Virus record (IMG/VR): IMGVR_UViG_3300028766_000004
Span: 1 to 64,000 of that record
Strand: one strand, 5' to 3'
DNA length: 64,000 nt
From: a virus
Below, one piece after another: positions 44,141 through 51,761 of the stretch. The position numbers and the translations under genes are program-made. The notes beneath the pieces were generated by a model that saw only the letters and a list, made by a program, of their open reading frames with translations, searched no databases and was not told the origin of the DNA. Position 1 is the stretch's first letter. The number at the start of each line of letters is the position of its first letter.

Positions 44141-45571
44141 TTACGAAATATCGCCAACATTGATGATACGAACCCATTTCCGAGGAGCATACATTACCAA
44201 AGTTCCATACAGCAATATCATCCAACGAATAGCCGGGCCGATAACAGCGAGGTCCATCTTCATAAGCGGTGCAAGCTGCTTGAAAGCGAGGACTTCGTTA
44301 TCCATTTGACCAAGGTAGCAAGTGCTAACCACAGTCATATAGAGGCCTGTATCGGTGTATGTCGTTGTTGCGGAGGCAGTAACAGAAGCAGCTGCAACCG
44401 AGAACAGGTAGTAGAACGAACCTGTAGACGACACATCACAAGCATAAACGTTGAAGTAATCGGGCACCAAACCGCTCATCGAAGCAGGGTTGGTAATGGT
44501 CAACAGTGAAGAGTTTCCAGCGGAAACGTCACCAGATGAAACCACCAAACCAGATGAAGCAGCAGTAGCTGCAGACTCACCAAAGCGGTTAACAGCGGTC
44601 GCCTTGTAGTAACGAGTCCCAGGATTCTTCCATGCGCCAATCTGTGCAGAGTTGTAAGCGGTGGAAGCAGGAGAGATAGAAGCAGGTGTTTGAGGAGCGT
44701 TAGCCGAAGTTGCTGCACTCGGTGCCAAACCAGTAGCCTTACGGTTCTTGGTAAGGAATACATCAGACAGAATGTCGATGTTACCGAACTGTGAAGCGAA
44801 CGTGTTGATCACGCTACCAGCAGCATATCCACCGGACGCTGTTGGGAGCAATGCACGCTCTTTCGGGAAGAAGGTCTTGGAGAAGTCGCTAGCCACCTTG
44901 TAGGGGGTGTAGAGACATGATGCACGACCAAACTGCTCGGCAATCAGCTCGCAAGCGTCTTCCAGAATACCTTCAGTTAACGACCCACCCTTGGCGTCGA
45001 TAATCATCGTAGGATCGATCTGTGCTTCCAGACCAGCCCACTCGATGCCTTCCTTTCCGCCCGACACATTGCTGTATCCAGCAGTCAGAGTGTTGTTGCC
45101 CCAGAACAGCGAACGCTCAATTTGCTGTAGAAGCCAAAGAATGCCGTTCTTGTTCTCCAGTGCAACCACATCACCGTGAGCGCTGCGAACCATCGTCATA
45201 ACATGGGAAACCACACGTGTGGTGCCCAAGAACTTGACAAGTGCAACCTTACGGCTGTAGTTGCTATCCTGTGTTTCAGGCATCACTGCCTCAGGAATGA
45301 AGGCGTTGCTGTTATCGCCATAGGCGGTAAGCTGGTTATATTCCTCAACGGTGTTGAATGCTGGCATCTTGGGGAGATTCTTCCACAGACGAATATTCTG
45401 TTCTGTGAACGATAGAACCTTTAATGAGCTTTCGAGCGATTCCACACGGAACGCTCCACCGCCTGCTTGGTCGGTAACCCCGTAGTTGTACCCAGCTGAC
45501 AAAGCCTTCTGCAAGTCGGGAACATCTCTTGATTCACCGTAACCGTTAATACCACGAAAGTCTAAAGCCAT
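44141..45571 (-). CDS. Major capsid protein (HK97 fold) with FN3-like insertion
   Basis: 476 residues. I use the ATG at 45571 since GGAGGATAAC precedes it. The N-terminal segment (residues 22-48: KAL..GY..GVTDQ.GG.A.RVESLE) is shared with the protease C-terminus. The core (VALVKFLGTTRVVSHVM; IERSLFWGNN; ELIAEQFGRASCLYTPYKVASDF; then the C-terminal VMYAPRKWVRIINV) fits phage HK97-type capsids. Between about residues 285 and 400 lies an FN3/Ig-like insertion (TRYYKATAVNRFGES; LTITNPASMSGLVPDYFNVYA) likely exposed on the capsid surface. The gene follows the scaffold-like protein and ends in a strong terminator. Confidence 0.9.
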   Translation of the reverse strand: MALDFRGINGYGESRDVPDLQKALSAGYNYGVTDQAGGGAFRVESLESSLKVLSFTEQNIRLWKNLPKMPAFNTVEEYNQLTAYGDNSNAFIPEAVMPETQDSNYSRKVALVKFLGTTRVVSHVMTMVRSAHGDVVALENKNGILWLLQQIERSLFWGNNTLTAGYSNVSGGKEGIEWAGLEAQIDPTMIIDAKGGSLTEGILEDACELIAEQFGRASCLYTPYKVASDFSKTFFPKERALLPTASGGYAAGSVINTFASQFGNIDILSDVFLTKNRKATGLAPSAATSANAPQTPASISPASTAYNSAQIGAWKNPGTRYYKATAVNRFGESAATAASSGLVVSSGDVSAGNSSLLTITNPASMSGLVPDYFNVYACDVSSTGSFYYLFSVAAASVTASATTTYTDTGLYMTVVSTCYLGQMDNEVLAFKQLAPLMKMDLAVIGPAIRWMILLYGTLVMYAPRKWVRIINVGDIS

Positions 45572-45597
45572 GTTATCCTCCAAAAAATCAGCAGTGA

Positions 45598-46500
45598 TTA
45601 AGCTACTGGCAATCCAACCAACTCACGAAGCTCGGGGCGAACAAAACCGGAAGCATCAGCTGAAAGTACATCAGCCACTGTTACGCTCTTGTTACCACTT
45701 TCCATGAGAGTTGTAAGCTTTGCAGCAATATCGCTCTTCTTAAGTTCTGTTCCCTCTTTACCACCGAAGCTCTTCTCAACAACGCTGACATCGGATTTAC
45801 GCTGCCCAGCAGGTGTCGTACCGAAAGATTCAACCTTTTCAGTCAAGCCCTTTAGCAAAATACCAACTTGCTGCATAGCCTTTGCAAGCGCCACATTGAA
45901 TTCGCCTTGACCAGCCTGACGTGCCAACGACTTCTCAACACGAGCTGACAAACCATCTGTTGATTCCGAAACTGCATACACAAAATCACGAAGATAGTCG
46001 GAAATGTCGATGGCCTTCGAAACAGCTTCTGAATTCTCGGCTAGCGTATCGGCAAATGATTTCTTTGTCTTCTTTTTCTTGCTAGCTGATTTGAACTCAG
46101 GCTCTCGGGCCTCTTCCTCTTCCTCTTCCTCTTCTGGACGTGACCTCCGACGAGGAGCAAACTCCTGCTCTTCCTCTTCTTCCTGTTCTGGAAGGGGGAA
46201 TCCCTTCTTGGCAACTTCCTCAACGCCCTTCTTGGTCTTGGGCTGCTCTTCTGTTTCGCCCTCGCCATGTTGGCCGTATTTCTTCTGCAGTTCCTTGGCG
46301 TCTTCAGCAACTTCTTTAGCCGTACGCTTGTCGGTATCGTTTTCCTTTGCAGGAGCTGGACGAACACCCTTAGAAACATTCTCGAGAACAGCTAAGCTCT
46401 TATCGAGACTCTCGAAGCTAAGACCAGCAGCCGACTTTGATGTGCAAGCTGAGCAAGCAGCGCCATTTGTTTGAGTACCGCATTCGCCACAAAATTTCAT
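45598..46500 (-). CDS. Scaffold-like head protein with zinc ribbon
   Basis: A 300-residue protein. The N-terminal CGECG...ACSAC pattern could bind zinc. The middle is a long, very acidic low-complexity stretch (EEEEEQEF; RPEEEEEEEEA) flanked by Lys-rich segments. The C-terminal third is helical (FVYAVSESTDGLSARVEKSLARQ; VALAKAMQQVGILLKGLTEKV), like scaffolding proteins. It sits between the protease and capsid genes, the standard place for scaffolds. It is likely removed or cleaved during maturation. Role inferred from order and composition. Confidence 0.6.
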   Translation of the reverse strand: MKFCGECGTQTNGAACSACTSKSAAGLSFESLDKSLAVLENVSKGVRPAPAKENDTDKRTAKEVAEDAKELQKKYGQHGEGETEEQPKTKKGVEEVAKKGFPLPEQEEEEEQEFAPRRRSRPEEEEEEEEAREPEFKSASKKKKTKKSFADTLAENSEAVSKAIDISDYLRDFVYAVSESTDGLSARVEKSLARQAGQGEFNVALAKAMQQVGILLKGLTEKVESFGTTPAGQRKSDVSVVEKSFGGKEGTELKKSDIAAKLTTLMESGNKSVTVADVLSADASGFVRPELRELVGLPVA

Positions 46501-46548
46501 ATTAGTTCTCCCACAGCTAAGGCTGTATTAGATTTTTTTTACTACGCT

Positions 46549-48762
46549 TTACTTCTTAACCTTTTGAGCTAAACCTGATATATCTCCGTCATTCTTCACC
46601 ATCAATAAGAGTATCCGGTCGGCTTGAGCCTCAGGGATACCACGATTAACGAGAAAGTCTAGTGCATCACGAAGCGTAACGTATGTTTGACCACCGTTAG
46701 CACGTGCTGTATCAAACTCAACCTTAGTAGTCTTCAGGTCGGGAGCAATCACCTTCCCATAAGACAAATCTTTTTGCTGACCTTCTAATGATTCCACCCT
46801 TAATGCTGAACCACCTGTTTGGTCAGTTACACCGAAAGCATATCCAGTAACCAAAGCCTTTTCGATACAGCTATCATCACAATATGAATGGCCGTCTTCT
46901 ACCATATACATATTTCCTTTGATGATGATTTCCTTACACACATCACAAGCTTCAGTACTATCAGCAGCACATATGAGCGCTTTCTTAATCAGCTTGTTTT
47001 TATCCAAAAACTTGTGATTGATACCGAATCCATCAAGATACTTCTTACATTTGTCTTTACCCTTTGCACCAGTCTTTGGATCATCAGCAAATATTCTTGA
47101 ACCAATCGTTTCCAACGTCCCCTTAGCATTAGGAAGTGCATGAAGAACAGCAAATGCGCCTGTGTCTCCATCGCCAGAAACAGATACTTGATGCTTCTTA
47201 TCCTTGTCTTCGTAGGTAACACTATGAAGTGGCATCTTCTTATCCCCAAGCTTTATTTCTCCACCGTGAGAATGAATTGTTGTCCACTTCGTACTTTTTT
47301 CAAACCATCCATTATCAATCGATGAAATAGACTTTGTTATGGGAGAAATTGGCATTTTTGGAGCTTTCAAAGAACTGTCTAGTGCTCCGACATGTGTTCC
47401 AGTCGTAACATCACCACTAGGATGAATATGAGTAAATCCAGTATGTGATATGTGTAACATGCCTTTCTCTGGAGATGCAAAACTGGTCACAGTTTTGTGA
47501 GTATTCATCCCTAAAGGTTTCATTCCATGTCCGTTCTTTATACCATTATGGATACCAGAATCTATTCCTTGGTTTACATGGCTGTAATTTTGTTTATTTT
47601 CACCATAATGACCAATCTTGAAATCGTTGACTCTGGGATCGTATGAAGATATCTTCGGTTCAATCTCAATACCCTTTTCTAAATCCGTATCAATCGATTT
47701 CTTAGCAGTAGTTGGTCTATGTACACCATTCACTATTGGTCCAATTTCTTTGTGGTTCTTGTCGGAGTCTGCCTCGGCGTGTGAGTGCATTGTCTTATTC
47801 TCTTCATGCCCTTGCTCATCGCCTTTCAGCGCTTTACCTTCTTCTATATCCGGAACGATTGCTTGGTCTTCTTTAGGAAGTTTGAATGTGCTTTTTTTAC
47901 CTTTAATCACAACATCGCCGTTTTGATTAACTTCGATTGTGAATAGTGGTTCTGATTCGACGCCTTTCTTAGCCAGCGGAACATCATCTAATTGCTTTTC
48001 CATATCCTGCTTCGGCTTCTTATCACTCAACGCTCTCTTGGTTTCGTCTAATGCATCCTTCTCTTCCACATCGATTTGATTAACCACAGGAGACTTTGTC
48101 GCCTCTTCTGTTCTTTCTAAAACATTGTCGGCTTTCTTCTCTTCACCTTCCGGCTTAGTATCTGTATCTGGTTTCTGCGTAGTCTTGGTTTGAGTTACGT
48201 CAGCAGCAACTCCTTTGTTAATAGCTTCTTCGTTTTCGCCAAACACAAGAACCTCATCATACTTCTGTGAAGCAAACGATTTTGCAATATCCAAGAACGT
48301 GTTCGGATTGATGGGTGATGCTGTGATGGCGATATCTTTAATCCAAGCCTTGGTGATGATTGTGTGGTCGCTGGCATCACGAGATAACACCTTACCCTCT
48401 ACAGAGAATCCCAATTTACGGGCATCTCCAGCTTTCTTTAATCCCTCAGCCAAATCCCAAATTCCATTCGCTCTCGGTGTATCAAGCAGGAATCCCTTCG
48501 TCCACAACCCTTTAGATGTGATACGTGCTTCTGTTGGGATACCGACTTTACCTGACGTTTCTTTTGCATGATCATCATTGAAGTATCCGCGCTTCAAGAA
48601 ATAGCTTAATTCCAAACCATCCTGTTTAATCTTCTCGCCTTGTAAGTCTTTGTGGTCTGTACTAGCAATACCTTCGATCCAGCGCTTGCCATCTTCGCCT
48701 TTAGCTAGATTAGCTTCGTACCAGAATTCGAATGTACCGTCTTGTTTGATCGCGTTCGCCAT
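46549..48762 (-). CDS. Prohead protease (S78-type) with long C-terminal extension
   Basis: 737 residues. The first about 180 residues are an HK97-type prohead protease: His65 in FNDDHAK, Ser120 in KLGFSVEGKV, and the family pattern IKDIAITASPINP at 141-153. The usual length is about 200 residues. The other 550 residues have a charged linker, His-rich segments, a LIM-like Cys cluster (CDVCKEI...YCDDSC, about 604-630) and, at 635-661, a copy of the capsid N-terminal motif. The end resembles small helical domains (RDALDFLVNRGIPEAQADRILLLM). The start ATG at 48762 follows GAGGATATA; a frame from 48795 is longer. It cleaves scaffold and capsid N-termini in maturation. Confidence 0.88.
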   Translation of the reverse strand: MANAIKQDGTFEFWYEANLAKGEDGKRWIEGIASTDHKDLQGEKIKQDGLELSYFLKRGYFNDDHAKETSGKVGIPTEARITSKGLWTKGFLLDTPRANGIWDLAEGLKKAGDARKLGFSVEGKVLSRDASDHTIITKAWIKDIAITASPINPNTFLDIAKSFASQKYDEVLVFGENEEAINKGVAADVTQTKTTQKPDTDTKPEGEEKKADNVLERTEEATKSPVVNQIDVEEKDALDETKRALSDKKPKQDMEKQLDDVPLAKKGVESEPLFTIEVNQNGDVVIKGKKSTFKLPKEDQAIVPDIEEGKALKGDEQGHEENKTMHSHAEADSDKNHKEIGPIVNGVHRPTTAKKSIDTDLEKGIEIEPKISSYDPRVNDFKIGHYGENKQNYSHVNQGIDSGIHNGIKNGHGMKPLGMNTHKTVTSFASPEKGMLHISHTGFTHIHPSGDVTTGTHVGALDSSLKAPKMPISPITKSISSIDNGWFEKSTKWTTIHSHGGEIKLGDKKMPLHSVTYEDKDKKHQVSVSGDGDTGAFAVLHALPNAKGTLETIGSRIFADDPKTGAKGKDKCKKYLDGFGINHKFLDKNKLIKKALICAADSTEACDVCKEIIIKGNMYMVEDGHSYCDDSCIEKALVTGYAFGVTDQTGGSALRVESLEGQQKDLSYGKVIAPDLKTTKVEFDTARANGGQTYVTLRDALDFLVNRGIPEAQADRILLLMVKNDGDISGLAQKVKK

Positions 48763-48776
48763 TATATCCTCACAAA

Positions 48777-48831
48777 CAAAAAAGGGAGAAAACATATACG
48801 GGCAGTTGTGCCGTACGTTTTCTCCCTATAG
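48777..48831 (-). promoter_or_regulatory. CTATAGGGAGA plus hairpin: terminator or leader
   Basis: On the minus strand, CTATAGGGAGA (48831-48821) is followed by a strong hairpin: GGGAGAAAACGTACGG pairs with CCGTATATGTTTTCTCCC, with T6 just after it (48783-48778), and then the protease ribosome site. The hairpin with T-run fits an intrinsic terminator. The upstream motif matches the -5 to +6 part of a T7-type promoter, for which such a leader hairpin is known. Only one such motif occurs here, so a terminator is the safer reading. Confidence 0.5.
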
Positions 48832-48991
48832 CCACAAACTTAAGCAGCAGAGTCTCAATTGTCTTGAATTAAGAATATCAATCGAATGCGTCTAGCTGCA
48901 AGCTGCAAAAAATGATGATTTTGGTATTCTGGCGCTATTTTACGCTACTAAAGTGTATCGTTATTGCTATTTATCGCACTGTGTTGCATGT

Positions 48992-49249
48992 TTAATGTTT
49001 TTTATTAGACATTTCTACAATGAATCTTGGGCGTTCTGTAGATGATTTACGAACTTCGTTGCCAAGTTCGATGACAAATCCAGCACCTTTAGCACGAAAT
49101 TCAAGAGGTAGACTGTTGAATCCTCGACACATATTACACTGAACGATAGCCGTATCACTACCTTCCCATCGAATACTCTTACTGCGCAGTTTCACCGTCT
49201 GACCATAAGATTTTAATAACGGAGCACCACAAGTACAGTTGATTACCAT
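48992..49249 (-). CDS. Small zinc-ribbon protein
   Basis: 85 residues with a CTCG...CNMCRG pattern (residues 5-7 and 38-41) typical of zinc ribbons such as Mu Com-like regulators. It is basic and ends in a hydrophilic tail. It follows two small proteins of unknown function and is followed by a 230-bp gene-free stretch. Function unknown; a nucleic-acid role is likely for such ribbons. Confidence 0.6.
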   Translation of the reverse strand: MVINCTCGAPLLKSYGQTVKLRSKSIRWEGSDTAIVQCNMCRGFNSLPLEFRAKGAGFVIELGNEVRKSSTERPRFIVEMSNKKH

Positions 49250-49255
49250 AATTTC

Positions 49256-49834
49256 CTATAATGCATCCTCGAAGTGATTAGCTAATCGTTCTAGCTTGTG
49301 CTTCAAAGCAGAGCTCAATGGTCTCTTCGAAAGCTCGTCAACTGTCTTAAACATCCCAGACGTCTTTCGTTCTGCCGTTCCACTCAAACGAGTGGGTTTT
49401 ACATCCGGCGATGTAAACACTGATTCCAATCCTTCATCCATATAACCAAGTTCTTTGATAATCACCTTGCATGTGAACAAAACCTGTCTAAGTCTGGCAA
49501 TCTCACCATCTTCAAAAGAATTAATAGTATCGACTATCTTAATTATCACTGGAAGAATGAAGTTAAATGGTTCTTCGTTGGTTCCGTGATTAACGTATAA
49601 CGGTGTTATTTTTTGTTTCTTCGACGTCTTATATTCCTTCGGTAGTCTACGTCTAGCTGTAGGTGTTTTAACACGCACATCAGTACTCCTTCCGGGAGAA
49701 ACACGTTTATGACGCTGTTTTTCATTGGAGTATGGATTAATCCAAACTAGCTTACCACCCCTATGTTCGAAATATCCCTTCACGTTCCCCTTTTCGAACG
49801 TAATGATGGGGATAATGTCTTTATTCTGTTCCAT
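49256..49834 (-). CDS. Basic hypothetical protein
   Basis: A 192-residue protein, basic in the N-terminal half (QRHKRVSPGRST...KTPTARRRLPKEYK) with an N-terminal ITFEKGNVKGYFEHRGGKLVWINPY segment that occurs in phage or bacterial small proteins near head genes. The GTG start at 49840 and the ATG at 49834 are both possible; it overlaps the upstream gene by about 14 bp. Function unknown. Confidence 0.55.
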   Translation of the reverse strand: MEQNKDIIPIITFEKGNVKGYFEHRGGKLVWINPYSNEKQRHKRVSPGRSTDVRVKTPTARRRLPKEYKTSKKQKITPLYVNHGTNEEPFNFILPVIIKIVDTINSFEDGEIARLRQVLFTCKVIIKELGYMDEGLESVFTSPDVKPTRLSGTAERKTSGMFKTVDELSKRPLSSALKHKLERLANHFEDAL

Positions 49835-50129
49835 CGACACTGACTCTCAAGCTATCTAAAAAGCTCTTATCGTCTGATGTTAGCAGCTCTTTAAACTCTT
49901 TCTGTTTTCTCGACGTCTTAATAACGTGAGAAAATTTAGGTCTCTTGTTGGTGTATCGTCTGTTAGACGTTGCAACGTTTTCAACTTTCAAATCTTGTGG
50001 GTCGAACATCAAATTAAATTCTACGTTGTTGCATGTGATAGCTATGCAATTTGTTTCTTCTGGTAAACCATCTGGAAAGACAGCCTTAATGAACGAAGTT
50101 ACATTCTTTTTATATTGTTGGCTTTCCAT
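49821..50129 (-). CDS. Hypothetical protein
   Basis: A 102-residue basic protein with no recognised motif. It precedes and overlaps the basic protein gene. It follows the terminator at 50150. The Lys-rich composition and KRPKFSHVIKTSRKQ segment recall the next gene (RLPKEYKTSKKQ), and both may bind nucleic acid. Function unknown. Confidence 0.5.
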   Translation of the reverse strand: MESQQYKKNVTSFIKAVFPDGLPEETNCIAITCNNVEFNLMFDPQDLKVENVATSNRRYTNKRPKFSHVIKTSRKQKEFKELLTSDDKSFLDSLRVSVDGTE

Positions 50130-50149
50130 ATTTTAGCTCCGTAAACACA

Positions 50150-50182
50150 CTAAAAGCAGCGATGATTAGTCGCTGCTTTTAG
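50150..50182 (-). terminator. Terminator after 334-residue structural gene
   Basis: Perfect 13-bp stem CTAAAAGCAGCGA (50150-50162) / TCGCTGCTTTTAG (50170-50182) with a 7-base loop, immediately after the stop of the structural gene. The U-run is part of the stem (GCTTTTAG). This is consistent with an intrinsic terminator of a strongly expressed gene. Confidence 0.7.
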
Positions 50183-50189
50183 TTTTGGA

Positions 50190-51194
50190 TTAGTAAATTC
50201 CAAGTGGTTGTCCAGTTCCGCCAAGTGGGTTATTCCAGCACTGAATTTCATCTTGGTCGGTGATGCCAAAATTGCTTAGTGGTGCAGCATAATCGTTTCT
50301 TACACCGCCAGTCAGAGTTCCACCAGAAGCTGTTACTGTAACGCCGGTTCCAGTAGCAGTCAATGTCAGGTTGAATCCACCTGTTGACGTAAGAGTGATT
50401 ACAGCGGAAGCGGCAACAGCCTTAACACCAACATTGGCAGTATTAATTGCAGCGGCTAACGATGCTGCAATACCGTTCAAGTTTGTATCACCAGCTTGAG
50501 TTGTGTAGCTGACGAGAACTCCGCCGATTGTTGCAGTCAACACGACGCCAGCGGCGAATGTTCCGCCGACAGTCAGTGTTCCAGTAGCATTAGTAGCACC
50601 AGAGAAAGTTACAATCGAGTTAGTTACAGAAGTGATAAGGAACGTTGCACCTGTTCCGTGTCCACCAGTTGCAGGTACACCAGTAATACCCGGAAGTTGG
50701 GTAACTCCGTTAACGATGGATTGTCCAGTATATCCACCAGCATCAGTCGTCTTGTAGTTTGTACCGTTAGTGGTCTGTGTGAATGTTGCAATTGTGCCAG
50801 CCACACCATTAACAGTGGCGATAGAAGCCACAGTGACGGTTGCATTGTCGGTATTTGTATAGGCTGCACCGTCGTAGTTCTTATCAAGTGCCGTTGGAGA
50901 CTGATTCAGCGTCAGAACATCACCTATCTGATATCCACTTCCAGCGAAACCGAGAGCGACACCACCAGCAGATATCGGGCCGGTAGGACTGACCACGGTT
51001 AGATTGGAAATTGCTGATTCAACTGGAAGAACTGGGTTGGGCTGAGCACCAACTTTATTAGTAAGTCCAAATCCTTGAAACAGTCTTGCACCAGTCTTGT
51101 CAAATGCCTCACGAGCGAAATCCGTAAGCGTAGCGGTATCAGAGATGATAATCGACTGTCTCTTGATACCCGGAATTGTTAAATAAAGCTGCAT
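50190..51194 (-). CDS. Structural protein with sheath-like beta module
   Basis: 334 residues from the ATG at 51194, preceded by GGAGGATTTCAAT. The N-terminal MQLYLTIPGIKRQ and later YQIGDVLTLNQ fit a small virion surface protein. Residues about 200-300 are nearly the same module as in the tail sheath (TGTLTVGGTFAAGVVL) with a 108-bp identical DNA stretch. It ends DEIQCWNNPLGGTGQPLG. Placed among head genes, with its own leader hairpin and terminator, it is probably an abundant virion protein such as a head decoration protein. The role is inferred. Confidence 0.6.
   Translation of the reverse strand: MQLYLTIPGIKRQSIIISDTATLTDFAREAFDKTGARLFQGFGLTNKVGAQPNPVLPVESAISNLTVVSPTGPISAGGVALGFAGSGYQIGDVLTLNQSPTALDKNYDGAAYTNTDNATVTVASIATVNGVAGTIATFTQTTNGTNYKTTDAGGYTGQSIVNGVTQLPGITGVPATGGHGTGATFLITSVTNSIVTFSGATNATGTLTVGGTFAAGVVLTATIGGVLVSYTTQAGDTNLNGIAASLAAAINTANVGVKAVAASAVITLTSTGGFNLTLTATGTGVTVTASGGTLTGGVRNDYAAPLSNFGITDQDEIQCWNNPLGGTGQPLGIY
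50481..50588 (-). repeat. 108-bp perfect repeat, copy 2 (structural gene)
   Basis: Identical to 38007-38114 in the sheath gene and in the same orientation, 12.4 kb away. It encodes the first strands of the shared beta module. Flanks differ, so exchange or conversion is recent. Confidence 0.95.
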
Positions 51195-51214
51195 ATTGAA
51201 ATCCTCCAAATCTT

Positions 51215-51267
51215 GTGAGGGTGCATCTCAAAGGACGGTCGTGTATTACACGAACAATACCCCTCAC
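51215..51267 (-). promoter_or_regulatory. Structured leader upstream of structural gene
   Basis: GTGAGGG (51215-51221) pairs with CCCTCAC (51261-51267). Inside is a second hairpin TCGTGT/ACACGA (51239-51244 and 51248-51253). It ends just before the ribosome site of the gene starting at 51194. Further upstream is a TATCAC-TT-GTGATA inverted repeat (about 51273-51286). It may be an mRNA-stabilising 5' structure or an attenuator. Confidence 0.45.
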
Positions 51268-51300
51268 TCGCATTATCACTTGTGATAGGTAGAAAGGCAA

Positions 51301-51747
51301 CTAAATTGACTCGTCAGATGCTTCTAGAGCCTCTTTACCTGTTTTATGTTCATCATTAACATGTAGTTCAGCCCATGTTGGTTGTGGTGTCAAACTGTCT
51401 TTAATTTCCTTATAAAGTTGCTCATCTAGGCTATGAAAGGTAAACATATTTCTTGCTTCATCAGATTGAATAGGGCGAACTACATATATTGTTCCAGAAT
51501 CAGACCGCAAAATTACACGTTTCTTGGCTTTTTCGATCATGAAATCATATAGGGTGAATGATCTGATTGGCTCATACGGGAGTTCTGAAGACGGCTTTAG
51601 AAGAACGTAATGCACATCTGACAGTTCCGGAACAACCACCATTACAGCGATTGCTCCGACTTCTTCTTGCGCATTGAAGAGTAGCTCAGCGCCAACTTCT
51701 GATTCAATCAATTGATCTAATGCTGTCTGCAATTTTTCTAAATTCAT
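51301..51747 (-). CDS. Hypothetical protein
   Basis: A 148-residue acidic protein with an alpha/beta pattern (AIAVMVVVPELSDVHYVLL; RSFTLYDFMIEKAKKRVIL; GTIYVVRPIQ). It follows the kinase-like protein gene at 14 bp and precedes the leader of the structural gene. No motif was recognised. Confidence 0.55.
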   Translation of the reverse strand: MNLEKLQTALDQLIESEVGAELLFNAQEEVGAIAVMVVVPELSDVHYVLLKPSSELPYEPIRSFTLYDFMIEKAKKRVILRSDSGTIYVVRPIQSDEARNMFTFHSLDEQLYKEIKDSLTPQPTWAELHVNDEHKTGKEALEASDESI

Positions 51748-51761
51748 CTACATAACCAGCC

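Noticed and set aside
46501-46548. A plus-strand terminator (short ACAGC hairpin followed by eight T)
   Set aside because: No plus-strand gene ends there, and the stem is only five base pairs; on the minus strand it has no U tract.
48832-48991. A gene in the non-coding stretch between the zinc-ribbon gene and the protease leader
   Set aside because: The longest minus-strand frame read there is only 13 codons; apart from the hairpin and promoter-like motif at 48777-48831, nothing was recognised.
51135-51273. A 44-codon minus-strand frame from the ATG near 51272 overlapping the leader and the start of the structural gene
   Set aside because: It has no ribosome site, overlaps the well-supported start at 51194 and its composition is explained by the hairpin DNA.
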